DNA from: Kibdelosporangium persicum | GTDB taxonomy: Bacteria > Actinomycetota > Actinomycetes > Mycobacteriales > Pseudonocardiaceae | Assembly (NCBI RefSeq): GCF_013280595.1 | Contig: NZ_JAAATY010000001.1 | Coordinates: 501,987-565,986 of the forward strand | Reading direction: 5' to 3' | Length of the DNA stretch: 64,000 nucleotides | In this document: positions 1-6,894 of the stretch, in pieces | Numbering within the stretch: position 1 is the stretch's first letter | Layout: every line of letters begins with the position of its first letter | Translations under genes and position numbers: made by a program | Notes under the pieces: generated by a model | The model's database searches: none | What the model saw: only the letters and a program-made list of their open reading frames with translations | Told to the model about the DNA's origin: nothing

Positions 1-2184
1 GTCGCCGTTGTCCACCACCTGCCAGCGATGATCGGCCGTGCCGTTGTCGGCGTACTGGACGACCTGTGCCGAGTTGGCGGTGGACATCCCGTCGACACCG
101 AGAACCTTGCCCGACTGCTCGTTGCGAACCTTGACCTGACCGTTGCCCACGTCCACGATCCGCCACAGGTGACCAGGGGAGAACTGGACGACCCGGGACG
201 TGCCCTCGACGGCCAGTTCCCTGACACTGTGCTTGTTCTGGATCCGGCACAGCACCCCGGGCGTGCCCCACCCCTTCGAGCCGCCGGTCTGCGGGAAAGC
301 CGTGATCCTCAGCCGGGCCGCGGCCATCGGCACGAGCGTGACCTGCTGGACGGGTGCGTCAGTCGCCACCGGGCCGCTGTTCATGGTGCCGACCACGTTC
401 TCGCTGTCGACCGTCCAATCCGGAATGGCCTGCGCCCGTGCGGTGAGCTGGATCGGCGCGTTGGCCAGCGTGAACGGATCGTTGAGGTCGCCGCCCGTGC
501 TCACGGTGAACTGCTGGTTCGGGCGCAAGCCGTAGTTCCAGGCAGAGGCGGGTTTCACTTCGTATTCGGGCCAGTCGGCGGTGCCGGCGTAGCGGTTCCA
601 CCGTTCCTCGATGCGCAGTGAGAACGTCAACGCGCCGTAGTCCACGGATACCGCTTTGTTCTGCCAGATCCTGGTCCGTGGGCTCATCGGCAGCCTGAGC
701 CGCACGATGTCGCCGGTCTGCCAGGTCCGGGTGATGGTGGCGTACTTCGGTCCCGCGGGCGCGATCACCGCGGTGCCGTTCACGGTCAGCAGCGGGTTCG
801 CGCACCAGCTCGGAACCCTGACCGAGAACGGGAAACGCTTCGGCTGGGGAAGCGTCAGCCGGAACGTGATGGTGTCGCTGAACGGGTAATTGGTCTGCTG
901 TTCGATCTTCGTCGTGCCGACCGTGACCGTCGAAGGACCGTACAGCGAGGCCACGATGCCGCCGTCGCTGGTCGTGAGCCACATTTCCTCGACGTAGTAC
1001 GGCCAGCCCTGGCCGTAGTTGTGCGGGCAGCACCGGTACGCGTGGATGCCCGGCTTGTACGCCTGCATCGCGAAGCCGTTCTGGAACTGTCTCCTGGTTT
1101 TGGCGAAGTCGTCGAGCTGCACGCCGTTGGCGCTGGTGACGTAGTGCGTGACTTTGCCCTGGGGGTCAAGGCACGCGGGCAGCATGTTGAACGCCAGCTC
1201 TTCGGTCCGGTCGGCCCAGAGCGGGTCGCCGGTGATGCGGGTGAGCAGTTCGTGGCTCGCCATGAACTCGACGACACCACAGGTCTCGAAGCCTTGGCGT
1301 GGGTCACCGTAACCGGGGCGCGCGTTCTCGTCCCCGGCGAAGCCGCCGCCGGGGAACTGGCCGTACTGGGCCATGATCGCGTTGTAGACCCGGTAGACGG
1401 AATCCCGGTGCACGGGGTTCTTGCTCAGCTGCCAGTACTGCGCCGGCTCCCGGAAACCCTGGGCGAAGTTGACGTTGTGCAGGCTGGCTATGGTGTCGAC
1501 CCAGCTCGCGGCGTGCCGGTGGATCCGGTGGGTGAGATCCAGCAGCGCCTGGTCACCGGTGCGGCCGTGCAGCCATACGAGGACGTCGATGGTGTCGCCC
1601 CAGCGGGTCGTGCCCCAACCGTCCTTGAAGACCGCGTCCGGTTGCCGTGTCATGAAGTCGAAGTAGCGGGTGAGAGCGCTCTCAACTCGTGCGTCGTCCC
1701 GGTACTCGGCCCACGATCTCAGGGCGTGCAACATCGGCATGTGCGGCCACAGGTCGGCGTGGCCGTTCAGGGAAGTGCGCTGGGCGCGCGGACCGAAGTA
1801 ACCGTCCTGCGCCTGCGTGGCCAGGACCGCGTTGATCCAGCGCTCGGTGTCCGCGAGCACGCGGTCGTCCCCGGTGACGTAGCCGAGGTCGCCGTAGCCA
1901 CGCAGCCAGTACGGGACCTCTTCCCAGCCGTTGAGGTCGGGATGGACCCAGCCGGTCTGGTCGAACCTCAGGAAGGGCGAGATTTCCGGGAAGCGGCCGT
2001 TGAGGCCGGTCAGTTGGCGGTCCAGCTGGGTGGCCAGCCAGCCGTGCGGCTCGACCGCTCCGGGTCTCAGTCTTTCGTAGGCCGCGGGAGCCGGGGCCGC
2101 ATGGGCGGTGTGGTCCGGGAGCAGGGTGGTGGCTGCCGCCGCGGCGGTGGTTCTGAGCAGGGTTCTACGGCGGAACGACTTCAT
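1..2184 (-). CDS. Secreted GH127-type beta-L-arabinofuranosidase with ricin-type lectin domain (3' end outside window)
   Basis: Predicted extracellular glycosidase, at least 728 residues, open through base 1. Residues 1-32 form a Tat-type signal (FRRRTLLRTT, Ala-rich stretch, AHA). In the catalytic region ETCG gives Glu300 and Cys302, and RCCPHN gives Cys385 and Cys386. These match the four residues that in GH127 enzymes build the Zn-thiolate site with a nucleophilic Cys. From about residue 645 a ricin-like beta-trefoil starts (WRIVD, GKVLGVDG, DHRWQVVD), a sugar-binding module common on secreted actinomycete glycosidases. The ATG has GGAGG about 7 bases upstream. A double palindromic operator lies 52 bases before the start, so sugar-responsive control is likely. 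The exact arabinoside substrate is inferred from the family only. Confidence 0.85.
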   Translation of the reverse strand, partial: MKSFRRRTLLRTTAAAAATTLLPDHTAHAAPAPAAYERLRPGAVEPHGWLATQLDRQLTGLNGRFPEISPFLRFDQTGWVHPDLNGWEEVPYWLRGYGDLGYVTGDDRVLADTERWINAVLATQAQDGYFGPRAQRTSLNGHADLWPHMPMLHALRSWAEYRDDARVESALTRYFDFMTRQPDAVFKDGWGTTRWGDTIDVLVWLHGRTGDQALLDLTHRIHRHAASWVDTIASLHNVNFAQGFREPAQYWQLSKNPVHRDSVYRVYNAIMAQYGQFPGGGFAGDENARPGYGDPRQGFETCGVVEFMASHELLTRITGDPLWADRTEELAFNMLPACLDPQGKVTHYVTSANGVQLDDFAKTRRQFQNGFAMQAYKPGIHAYRCCPHNYGQGWPYYVEEMWLTTSDGGIVASLYGPSTVTVGTTKIEQQTNYPFSDTITFRLTLPQPKRFPFSVRVPSWCANPLLTVNGTAVIAPAGPKYATITRTWQTGDIVRLRLPMSPRTRIWQNKAVSVDYGALTFSLRIEERWNRYAGTADWPEYEVKPASAWNYGLRPNQQFTVSTGGDLNDPFTLANAPIQLTARAQAIPDWTVDSENVVGTMNSGPVATDAPVQQVTLVPMAAARLRITAFPQTGGSKGWGTPGVLCRIQNKHSVRELAVEGTSRVVQFSPGHLWRIVDVGNGQVKVRNEQSGKVLGVDGMSTANSAQVVQYADNGTADHRWQVVDNGD
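1671..1684. promoter_or_regulatory. Intragenic LacI-type operator-like palindrome
   Basis: TGAGAGCGCTCTCA is a perfect 14-bp palindrome that fits the LacI-family pattern TGnnAnCGnTnnCA and resembles the CebR/CelR-type operator. It lies inside the GH127 gene. The first ten bases recur at 10484. It may simply be coding sequence. Confidence 0.35.
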
Positions 2185-2235
2185 CGTCGGCCTCCAGGGT
2201 GCAGGGGAGTCCTGGTGCTTGCCGATCGTAGCGTG

Positions 2236-2262
2236 GTTACAACGTTGTGCCAACGTTGTAAC
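2236..2262. promoter_or_regulatory. Double palindromic operator upstream of the GH127 gene
   Basis: A 12-bp arm GTTACAACGTTG and its exact reverse complement are separated by 3 bases. The core is in fact two palindromes, ACAACGTTGT (2239-2248) and CAACGTTG (2251-2258), whose centres are 11 bp apart, one helical turn. A central CG is typical of LacI-family operators. The site ends 52 bases upstream of the glycosidase ATG, in the promoter region. Confidence 0.6.
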
Positions 2263-2313
2263 GGCGGGTTGTCGCTTGGGTGGGCTGCGGTGCGGGGGTG
2301 GGTGCTTCTTGAC

Positions 2314-2630
2314 CTTCCAGTCGCTTCGCGTCGGGCTTCTCGACCTTCTGGTCGGTTTCTGTTGTGGCTTCCGGTGCTTCCGGTCGCCTTGGTTTTGTGG
2401 CTTATAGGCCTTTTCGGTCGCTTTTGTTTTGTGGTTCTTGGCCTTCTGGTCGCCTTGGGATTGGCTCGAAAACCTTCCGGTTGCTTTGCGCTTGTAGTCC
2501 TTGACCTTCCGGTTGCCTGGTTCTGTGGCTCTTGACCTTCCGGTCGCCTTGCGCTTGGGCTTGGAATCTTTCGGTTGCTTTTGGGTTGGGGCTTCTGGCC
2601 TTTCTGTTGCTGTTGCGCTGGGGCTCCTTG
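2314..2630 (+). repeat. Left tract of degenerate 31-33-bp tandem repeats
   Basis: About ten head-to-tail units begin with CTTCCGGTCGC-like sequence and run through a T/G-rich stretch such as TTGTGGCTCTTGAC. Spacing is 30-33 bases. The whole unit drifts, so there is no constant-repeat/variable-spacer pattern and this is not CRISPR. The innermost two units match the right tract almost base for base. Frames across the tract give only low-complexity peptides. Confidence 0.75.
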
Positions 2631-2643
2631 TCGTGGGCGGGGC

Positions 2644-2793
2644 GGCTCGATTTGACAAAGGGGCCCTGGGGCGGCCTCGGGGAGGGAGCCGGGGAGACCC
2701 CCACAGCCATGCTCATGCCACTCCCTACAGGCAGTCGGGGCCTCCCCGCACCGGAGAGTTTCCGGCCGCCCCCACCCTTTGTAAAATCGAGCC
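2644..2793 (+). repeat. MITE-like 150-bp unit, left copy
   Basis: The unit begins GGCTCGATTTGACAAAGGG and ends with the near-exact reverse complement (CCCTTTGTAAAATCGAGCC), so it has 19-bp terminal inverted repeats. The inside is GC-rich and has no plausible gene. A second copy in opposite orientation lies at 4129-4279, and together they flank the HNH gene. Confidence 0.7.
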
Positions 2794-2824
2794 TTCGTCC
2801 GGGGATCGGTTGCTTCTCTTGCTG

Positions 2825-2857
2825 TTACACTTTATCTTTTTCTGCTATACTGAACTT
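2825..2857 (+). promoter_or_regulatory. Promoter of the HNH gene, leaderless
   Basis: This is an AT-rich pocket in otherwise GC-rich DNA. TATACT at 2846-2851 is a good -10 hexamer and TTACAC at 2825-2830 a weak -35. The -10 ends six bases before the ATG, so transcription should start at or next to the start codon. No ribosome binding site is present. Confidence 0.55.
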
Positions 2858-4000
2858 ATGTTCGATCCTCGGTCTTTGAGCTTGCCCCAGGCTGTTTCCC
2901 GACTCGCCGGGAACGCTCGGCTGCGTGCCGCCCTTGACGCCGAGGACGCTCGACTGCTCGCATGGATCGCCGAACTCTCCCCTCCCGAACGAGACGGGAC
3001 ACGCGTCGCCGACGGCGTCGCCGAGATGATCGCGGTCGAACTGAACATCAGCCCCCAGGACGCTCTCGCGAAGCTGCTGCTCGCCCAGGAAATGGTCAAT
3101 CGCCTGCCCGCAACCGTGGCCGCCCTGGCAGCCGGAGACATCGACGCCACACGCGCGGCCACGCTGACCCAGCAGACCACCGTCCTGCCCGACGACACAG
3201 CCCGATGGGTCGAACAACGCGTGCTGGAACGCGGGCCACGAGCAGACCACTCCCGGTTCCGCAACGCCATCCGCTACCACGTCACCCGCTCCGACCCCGA
3301 CGCCGCCGAACGACGACGACAAAAAGCCCAGCAAGAACGCGACGTCAAGACCATCGACCTGCCCGACGGCATGGCCCAACTCAACATCACCCTCGACGCC
3401 GCCGAAGCGATCACCGCGTTCAACCAGATCGACGCCCTGGCCAAACAACGCACAACCACAGACCGGTCACTGCGGCAATGCCGCGCAGACGTGTTCATGG
3501 ACCTCATACTCGGCAAAAACATCCGGCGCACCGCACTGACCACCAACGTGACAGTTCCGGTCACCACACTGGCAGGCCTCACCGACACTCCCGGCGAACT
3601 CTCCGGCTACGGGCCGATCACCGCCGAACACGCCCGCGAACTCGCCCAACACACCACCTGGCGACGCATCCTCACCGACCCCGCGGGCCACGTGCTGGAA
3701 GTCAGCCGATCCAGGTTCGCCCCACCATCCCTCAAGCGCCACATCCACCTACGCGACCGCACCTGCAGGCAACCCGGCTGCACCCAACCAGCCGAACGCA
3801 CCGAAATCGACCACACCCAACGCCACACCGACAACGGCCCCACCAGCCACACCAACCTCGCCGCCTTCTGCAAACCCCACAACCTCCTCAAAGAACGCAC
3901 CACCTGGAAAGTCACACAACCCACCCCCGGCACCCTCACCTTCACCACCCCCACCGGCAAAACCATCACCACCCACCCCACCCCCTACCCCCTCGAATAA
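2858..4000 (+). CDS. DUF222 / HNH endonuclease (13E12-repeat family type)
   Basis: A 380-residue protein with an N-terminal DUF222-like helical region (about 20-290) and a C-terminal HNH nuclease domain. Cys303 and Cys308 (CRQPGC), Asp318-His319 (EIDHTQRH) and the stretch NLAAFCKPHN give the zinc-finger and HNH catalytic pattern. Such proteins are predicted DNA-cutting enzymes; the 13E12 repeats of Mycobacterium tuberculosis encode relatives. The frame is open further upstream, but this ATG is chosen because it starts the family-like sequence and sits directly behind a -10 element. Codon use is rich in ACC/CAC/CCC toward the 3' end. The gene lies inside a composite inverted-repeat island, which suggests it is, or was, mobile. 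A hairpin terminator follows 31 bases after the stop. Confidence 0.85.
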   Translation: MFDPRSLSLPQAVSRLAGNARLRAALDAEDARLLAWIAELSPPERDGTRVADGVAEMIAVELNISPQDALAKLLLAQEMVNRLPATVAALAAGDIDATRAATLTQQTTVLPDDTARWVEQRVLERGPRADHSRFRNAIRYHVTRSDPDAAERRRQKAQQERDVKTIDLPDGMAQLNITLDAAEAITAFNQIDALAKQRTTTDRSLRQCRADVFMDLILGKNIRRTALTTNVTVPVTTLAGLTDTPGELSGYGPITAEHARELAQHTTWRRILTDPAGHVLEVSRSRFAPPSLKRHIHLRDRTCRQPGCTQPAERTEIDHTQRHTDNGPTSHTNLAAFCKPHNLLKERTTWKVTQPTPGTLTFTTPTGKTITTHPTPYPLE

Positions 4001-4031
4001 CCCCCCACCCCCACCAACCCCAGGTAAACCC

Positions 4032-4075
4032 TCGTGAGTGTTTATCAGGGTTAGAACCCGGATAAACACTCACGA
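4032..4075. terminator. Hairpin repeat, copy 1
   Basis: TCGTGAGTGTTTATC (4032-4046) pairs perfectly with 4061-4075. The loop contains a nested GGGTT/AACCC pairing (4048-4052 with 4055-4059). It lies between the ends of two convergent genes and is one of a dispersed family in this window. There is no T-tract. Confidence 0.7.
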
Positions 4076-4128
4076 CCCCCACCCAGCCAGGCTGGAAGGC
4101 GACAAGAAGGGAAAAGGCCCTGGACGAA

Positions 4129-4279
4129 GGCTCGATTTTACAAAGGGTGGGGGCGGCCGGAAACTCTCCGGTGCGGTGAGGCCCCGACTGCCTGCAGGGA
4201 GTGGCATGAGCATGGCTGTGGGGGGGCTCCCCGGCTCCCTCCCCGAGGCCGCCCCAGGGCCCCTTTGTCAAATCGAGCC
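4129..4279 (-). repeat. MITE-like 150-bp unit, right copy (inverted)
   Basis: Reverse-complement copy of the unit at 2644-2793 with about three base differences and a one-base length difference. Its ends are GGCTCGATTTTACAAAGGG and the matching inverted sequence. Similarity to the left copy continues outward into the tandem-repeat tract and inward to about base 4121. Confidence 0.7.
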
Positions 4280-4299
4280 GCCCCGCCCACGACAAGGAG

Positions 4300-4546
4300 C
4301 CCCAGCGCAACAGAAGGCCAAAGAACCACCAGCCACAACCCAAAAGCAACCCGAAGGCCCAGAAGCCAGACACCAAAGCGACCCGAAGGTCCAGAAGCCC
4401 AACCCAAAGCAACCGAAAGATTCCAAGCCCAAGCGCAAGGCGACCGGAAGATCAACAACCACAACCCAAAGCGACCAGAAGGACCAAGAACCACAGCGCA
4501 AGGCGGCCGGAAGGGGCAAGAGCCACAGCGCAAAGCAAGCTCGAAG
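4300..4546 (-). repeat. Right tract of degenerate 31-33-bp tandem repeats
   Basis: Read on the minus strand, about eight units begin with CTTCCGG/CTTCTGG-like sequence and have spacings of 31-33 bases (one of about 40). They mirror the left tract. The outermost unit ends about 20 bases from the stop codon of the truncated SARP gene. Confidence 0.7.
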
Positions 4547-4566
4547 ACCGCAAAGAACCACAAGAC

Positions 4567-6090
4567 CTAAACCAGAGACTGCCGAACCAACCCATGCCGA
4601 AACCGAAAGAGAAGTCCGGACTCGACAAGAAACCCGAAATCGACAGCCTCCTCAACAGCCCCCACCAGGGAAGTCACGGAAACTCCCATCACCGAAGCCA
4701 CGTCAGCCAGGTCAAAAGCCTCGCCAACCCCGGCCGCAGCCCGAAGCACTCGCTGAGCCGCCTCCGAAAGAAACCCGACCCACCGCACAACGACGTCCGT
4801 AACACTCGAACCGTCCCGAAGAGCCCTGGCGACGTCCAGGACGAACCCGGGGTTTCCCGCCGCGACGTCCACAAGCGACCCGGAAACCCCTGCCAGAGAA
4901 GCCAACTTCGAAGCCTCGTCGGAGGAAAGCCCGGAGAGCCGGAGAACTTCACCGCCGCCGGGCCCGACCCTGGCCCGAAGCCGGTCGACCTCGGTCCGCC
5001 GGGGAACCGGCCGGCACACCCCCACCACGAGCAGGGGCTCCCGTTGGGCGAGCTTGCTCAACCGATGCCAGGCCAGCAATCCTGTGTCGTCCACGTCCTG
5101 CAAGTCGTCGGCCACGATCACAGCAGGCCCGCTCAACTGATCAACCTCCCCCGGAGAGGCCCACACCACCGGAAACTCCACGTCAGCGAAAGCCGTGGCG
5201 AGCAGAGCCGACTTGCCCGCCCCCGGCCCGCCTTCGACCCACAAGGTCCCACCCCGCCCGCGCTCCAGATCGGCCAACCGCGCCCGGACGACGGCGAGCT
5301 CACGCTCCCGGCCCACGAGAACGTCAGGCACGGACGGCCGCACGGCCACCCGCGGAGCAGCGGCGATCTCCGAGTGAACGCGCCGCAGCGCGGCCCCAGG
5401 CTCAATTCCGAGTTCGTCGATCAACCGCCGCCGAGCTTCGGCGAAGACGGCCAGCGCCTCGTCATCCCGGCCGAACCGGTGCAAGGCGGTCATCAGCAGC
5501 CCTGTCAACGACTCCCGTAACGGGTATTCACGGACCAACCGCCGCAGTTCCGGCACGGCTTCCTGGTCCGAAGCCGCGATCAACGCCTCCGCCCGGCGTT
5601 CCAGGGCCGCCAGGCGCAGCTCCCCCAGCCGCTTGCGCTGCGAGGCCGCGAACGGCGATTCCACCCCGCCCAACGCGTCGCCCTGCCACAACGCGAGCGC
5701 CGAATCCAATGCCGTACGGGCCGCGGCGATGTCACGGCGGTTCCACGCCGACTGCGCGGCTTCTCGTAGCGCGTCGAATTCGTGCACGTCGAGCGCGCCG
5801 GGGTCGAGTTTCAACGAGTAGCCGGAGCGGGCCGAGACCAGGGTTTCGCTTGACCGGCCGAGCACGTGCCGCAGCCGGGAGATGTAGCTGTAGAGGCTGT
5901 TGCCCGCTCCGGCCGGGGCTTCGTCGCCCCAGACCGCGTCGATCAGGGCTTCCCGGGAGACCACCTGGTTGGCCCGGATGGCCAGGACCGCGAAGACGGC
6001 CCGCTGCCTGCCCGGACCCAGGTCCAGTTCCCCGTCGCCGCGCCACGCGGTGAGCGGCCCCAGCAACCGGACCCGCAGGGTTTGCCGCAT
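4567..6090 (-). CDS. SARP-family regulator, 3'-truncated (BTAD plus partial ATPase)
   Basis: 507 residues. The N-terminal OmpR-like winged helix (about 1-95) and BTAD domain (about 100-245) are complete. An ATPase region follows with Walker A GGPGAGKS near residue 286 and a Walker B-like VIVADDLQD. The protein then stops after FRFRHGLVRQSLV, exactly where its paralogue at 32379-35996 continues for several hundred residues through TPR-like repeats to a LuxR helix-turn-helix. The stop codon comes from the edge of the HNH island's repeat tract. Family members of this size activate antibiotic clusters. The DNA-binding half is intact, so the product may still bind DNA, but ATP-dependent control is probably lost. 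Confidence 0.8.
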   Translation of the reverse strand: MRQTLRVRLLGPLTAWRGDGELDLGPGRQRAVFAVLAIRANQVVSREALIDAVWGDEAPAGAGNSLYSYISRLRHVLGRSSETLVSARSGYSLKLDPGALDVHEFDALREAAQSAWNRRDIAAARTALDSALALWQGDALGGVESPFAASQRKRLGELRLAALERRAEALIAASDQEAVPELRRLVREYPLRESLTGLLMTALHRFGRDDEALAVFAEARRRLIDELGIEPGAALRRVHSEIAAAPRVAVRPSVPDVLVGRERELAVVRARLADLERGRGGTLWVEGGPGAGKSALLATAFADVEFPVVWASPGEVDQLSGPAVIVADDLQDVDDTGLLAWHRLSKLAQREPLLVVGVCRPVPRRTEVDRLRARVGPGGGEVLRLSGLSSDEASKLASLAGVSGSLVDVAAGNPGFVLDVARALRDGSSVTDVVVRWVGFLSEAAQRVLRAAAGVGEAFDLADVASVMGVSVTSLVGAVEEAVDFGFLVESGLLFRFRHGLVRQSLV

Positions 6091-6209
6091 CCGTGAATCC
6101 TACTGGGTGCATCCGGGCAACATTTGCCCGACGAATGGCCCTGAACTGGGTGTTCCTCTGGTGATCGGACAGTTGGCCGGGCACTCTCACGGTGAGCCCT
6201 GCGGTCGAC

Positions 6210-6240
6210 AAGACTTCGTTAAGACTTCTCGCACAGACTT
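6210..6240 (+). promoter_or_regulatory. Candidate SARP-box direct repeats upstream of the LuxR gene
   Basis: AAGACTT occurs at 6210-6216 and 6221-6227, an 11-bp period (heptamer plus four), and CAGACTT at 6234-6240. SARP proteins recognise heptamer direct repeats with this spacing. The repeats lie 34-64 bases before the ATG of the orphan LuxR gene, between two SARP genes. Confidence 0.45.
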
Positions 6241-6273
6241 GTCCGCACACCGATCCAGCGTGTGGAGGAGTCG

Positions 6274-6894
6274 ATGGAACAGGTGCGCGTGGCCGTCCAG
6301 ACATCGGACCCGATGTCCCACGTGGGGCTGGCCAGTTTTCTCGGGTCCCACCGGGAGTTGACCGTCGTCGACGGCACCGGGGAGCAGCCCGACGTGGTGG
6401 TGTTCTCGTCCGACCGGCTCGGCAGCGAGGCGATGGCCCGGTTGCGGCAGACCGCGGCCGAGTTCGCCAAGCCGACCGTGCTGATGACCGGGGATCTCGG
6501 CGATGCTCCGCTGTTGACCGTGGTCGAGTGCCATGTGGTGGCGATCCTGCCCAAGGCGACGGTGACCGGCACCCAGCTCGTGGACAGTGTGCTGGCTGCC
6601 GCCGAGGGTAACGGCGTCATGCCGCGCGACGTGCTGGGCCAGCTTCTGCGCCGGGTCGAGGTGTTGCAGCGTGAGGTGCTGGCGCCGAACGGGCTGAACG
6701 CGTCCGGTCTGCAGCCACGCGAGGTCGATGTGCTGCGGTTGATCGCGGACGGATGGGACACCGAGGAGATCGCGCAGGAGTTGAAGTACTCGGAACGGAC
6801 CGTCAAGAACGTCATCTACAACATGACCGCGCGCCTGCACCTGCGCAACCGGGCTCATGCCGTGGCGTACGCCCTGCGGGCGGGTGTGATCTAG
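6274..6894 (+). CDS. Orphan LuxR/NarL-type regulator with degenerate receiver (module 1)
   Basis: 206 residues. The N-terminal half looks like a response-regulator receiver but lacks the usual phosphoacceptor context: where DVVLLDxxMP is expected it reads PDVVVFSSDRLG. The C-terminal half is a LuxR helix-turn-helix (LQPREVDVLRLIADG, TEEIAQELKYSERTVKN). No histidine kinase is adjacent. GGAGGAG at 6264-6270 precedes the ATG; a GTG four codons earlier overlaps this SD and is less likely. Its stop shares the bases CTAG with the stop of the convergent SARP gene. A close paralogue with the same neighbours lies at 36434-37051. Confidence 0.85.
   Translation: MEQVRVAVQTSDPMSHVGLASFLGSHRELTVVDGTGEQPDVVVFSSDRLGSEAMARLRQTAAEFAKPTVLMTGDLGDAPLLTVVECHVVAILPKATVTGTQLVDSVLAAAEGNGVMPRDVLGQLLRRVEVLQREVLAPNGLNASGLQPREVDVLRLIADGWDTEEIAQELKYSERTVKNVIYNMTARLHLRNRAHAVAYALRAGVI

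Larger units (their letters stand above)
2290..4566. mobile_element. Composite HNH-endonuclease island with inverted arms
   Basis: A DUF222/HNH gene (2858-4000) sits between two near-identical segments of about 195 bp in inverted orientation (about 2604-2800 and 4121-4313; three or four differences by eye). Each contains a 150-bp unit with its own terminal inverted repeats. Outside both arms lie inward-facing tracts of degenerate 31-33-bp repeats. The right edge coincides with the truncated end of a SARP gene. DUF222/HNH genes are known as repeated, dispersed loci in actinobacteria (13E12 repeat family of mycobacteria). No transposase or clear target-site duplication is visible. The outer limits are estimates. 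Confidence 0.65.

Noticed and set aside
2314-4546. Tandem repeats with a period of 31-33 bases taken as a possible CRISPR array
   Set aside because: Every part of the unit is repetitive and drifting; there are no conserved repeats with unique spacers and no cas genes.
4138-4563. Protein-coding frames across the right arm of the HNH island
   Set aside because: They translate the degenerate repeats into low-complexity peptides and differ between copies in a way that does not preserve any frame.
6262-6273. GTG at 6262 as the start of the module 1 LuxR gene
   Set aside because: It overlaps the GGAGGAG ribosome binding site that is well placed for the ATG at 6274, and the paralogue in module 2 aligns from the ATG.
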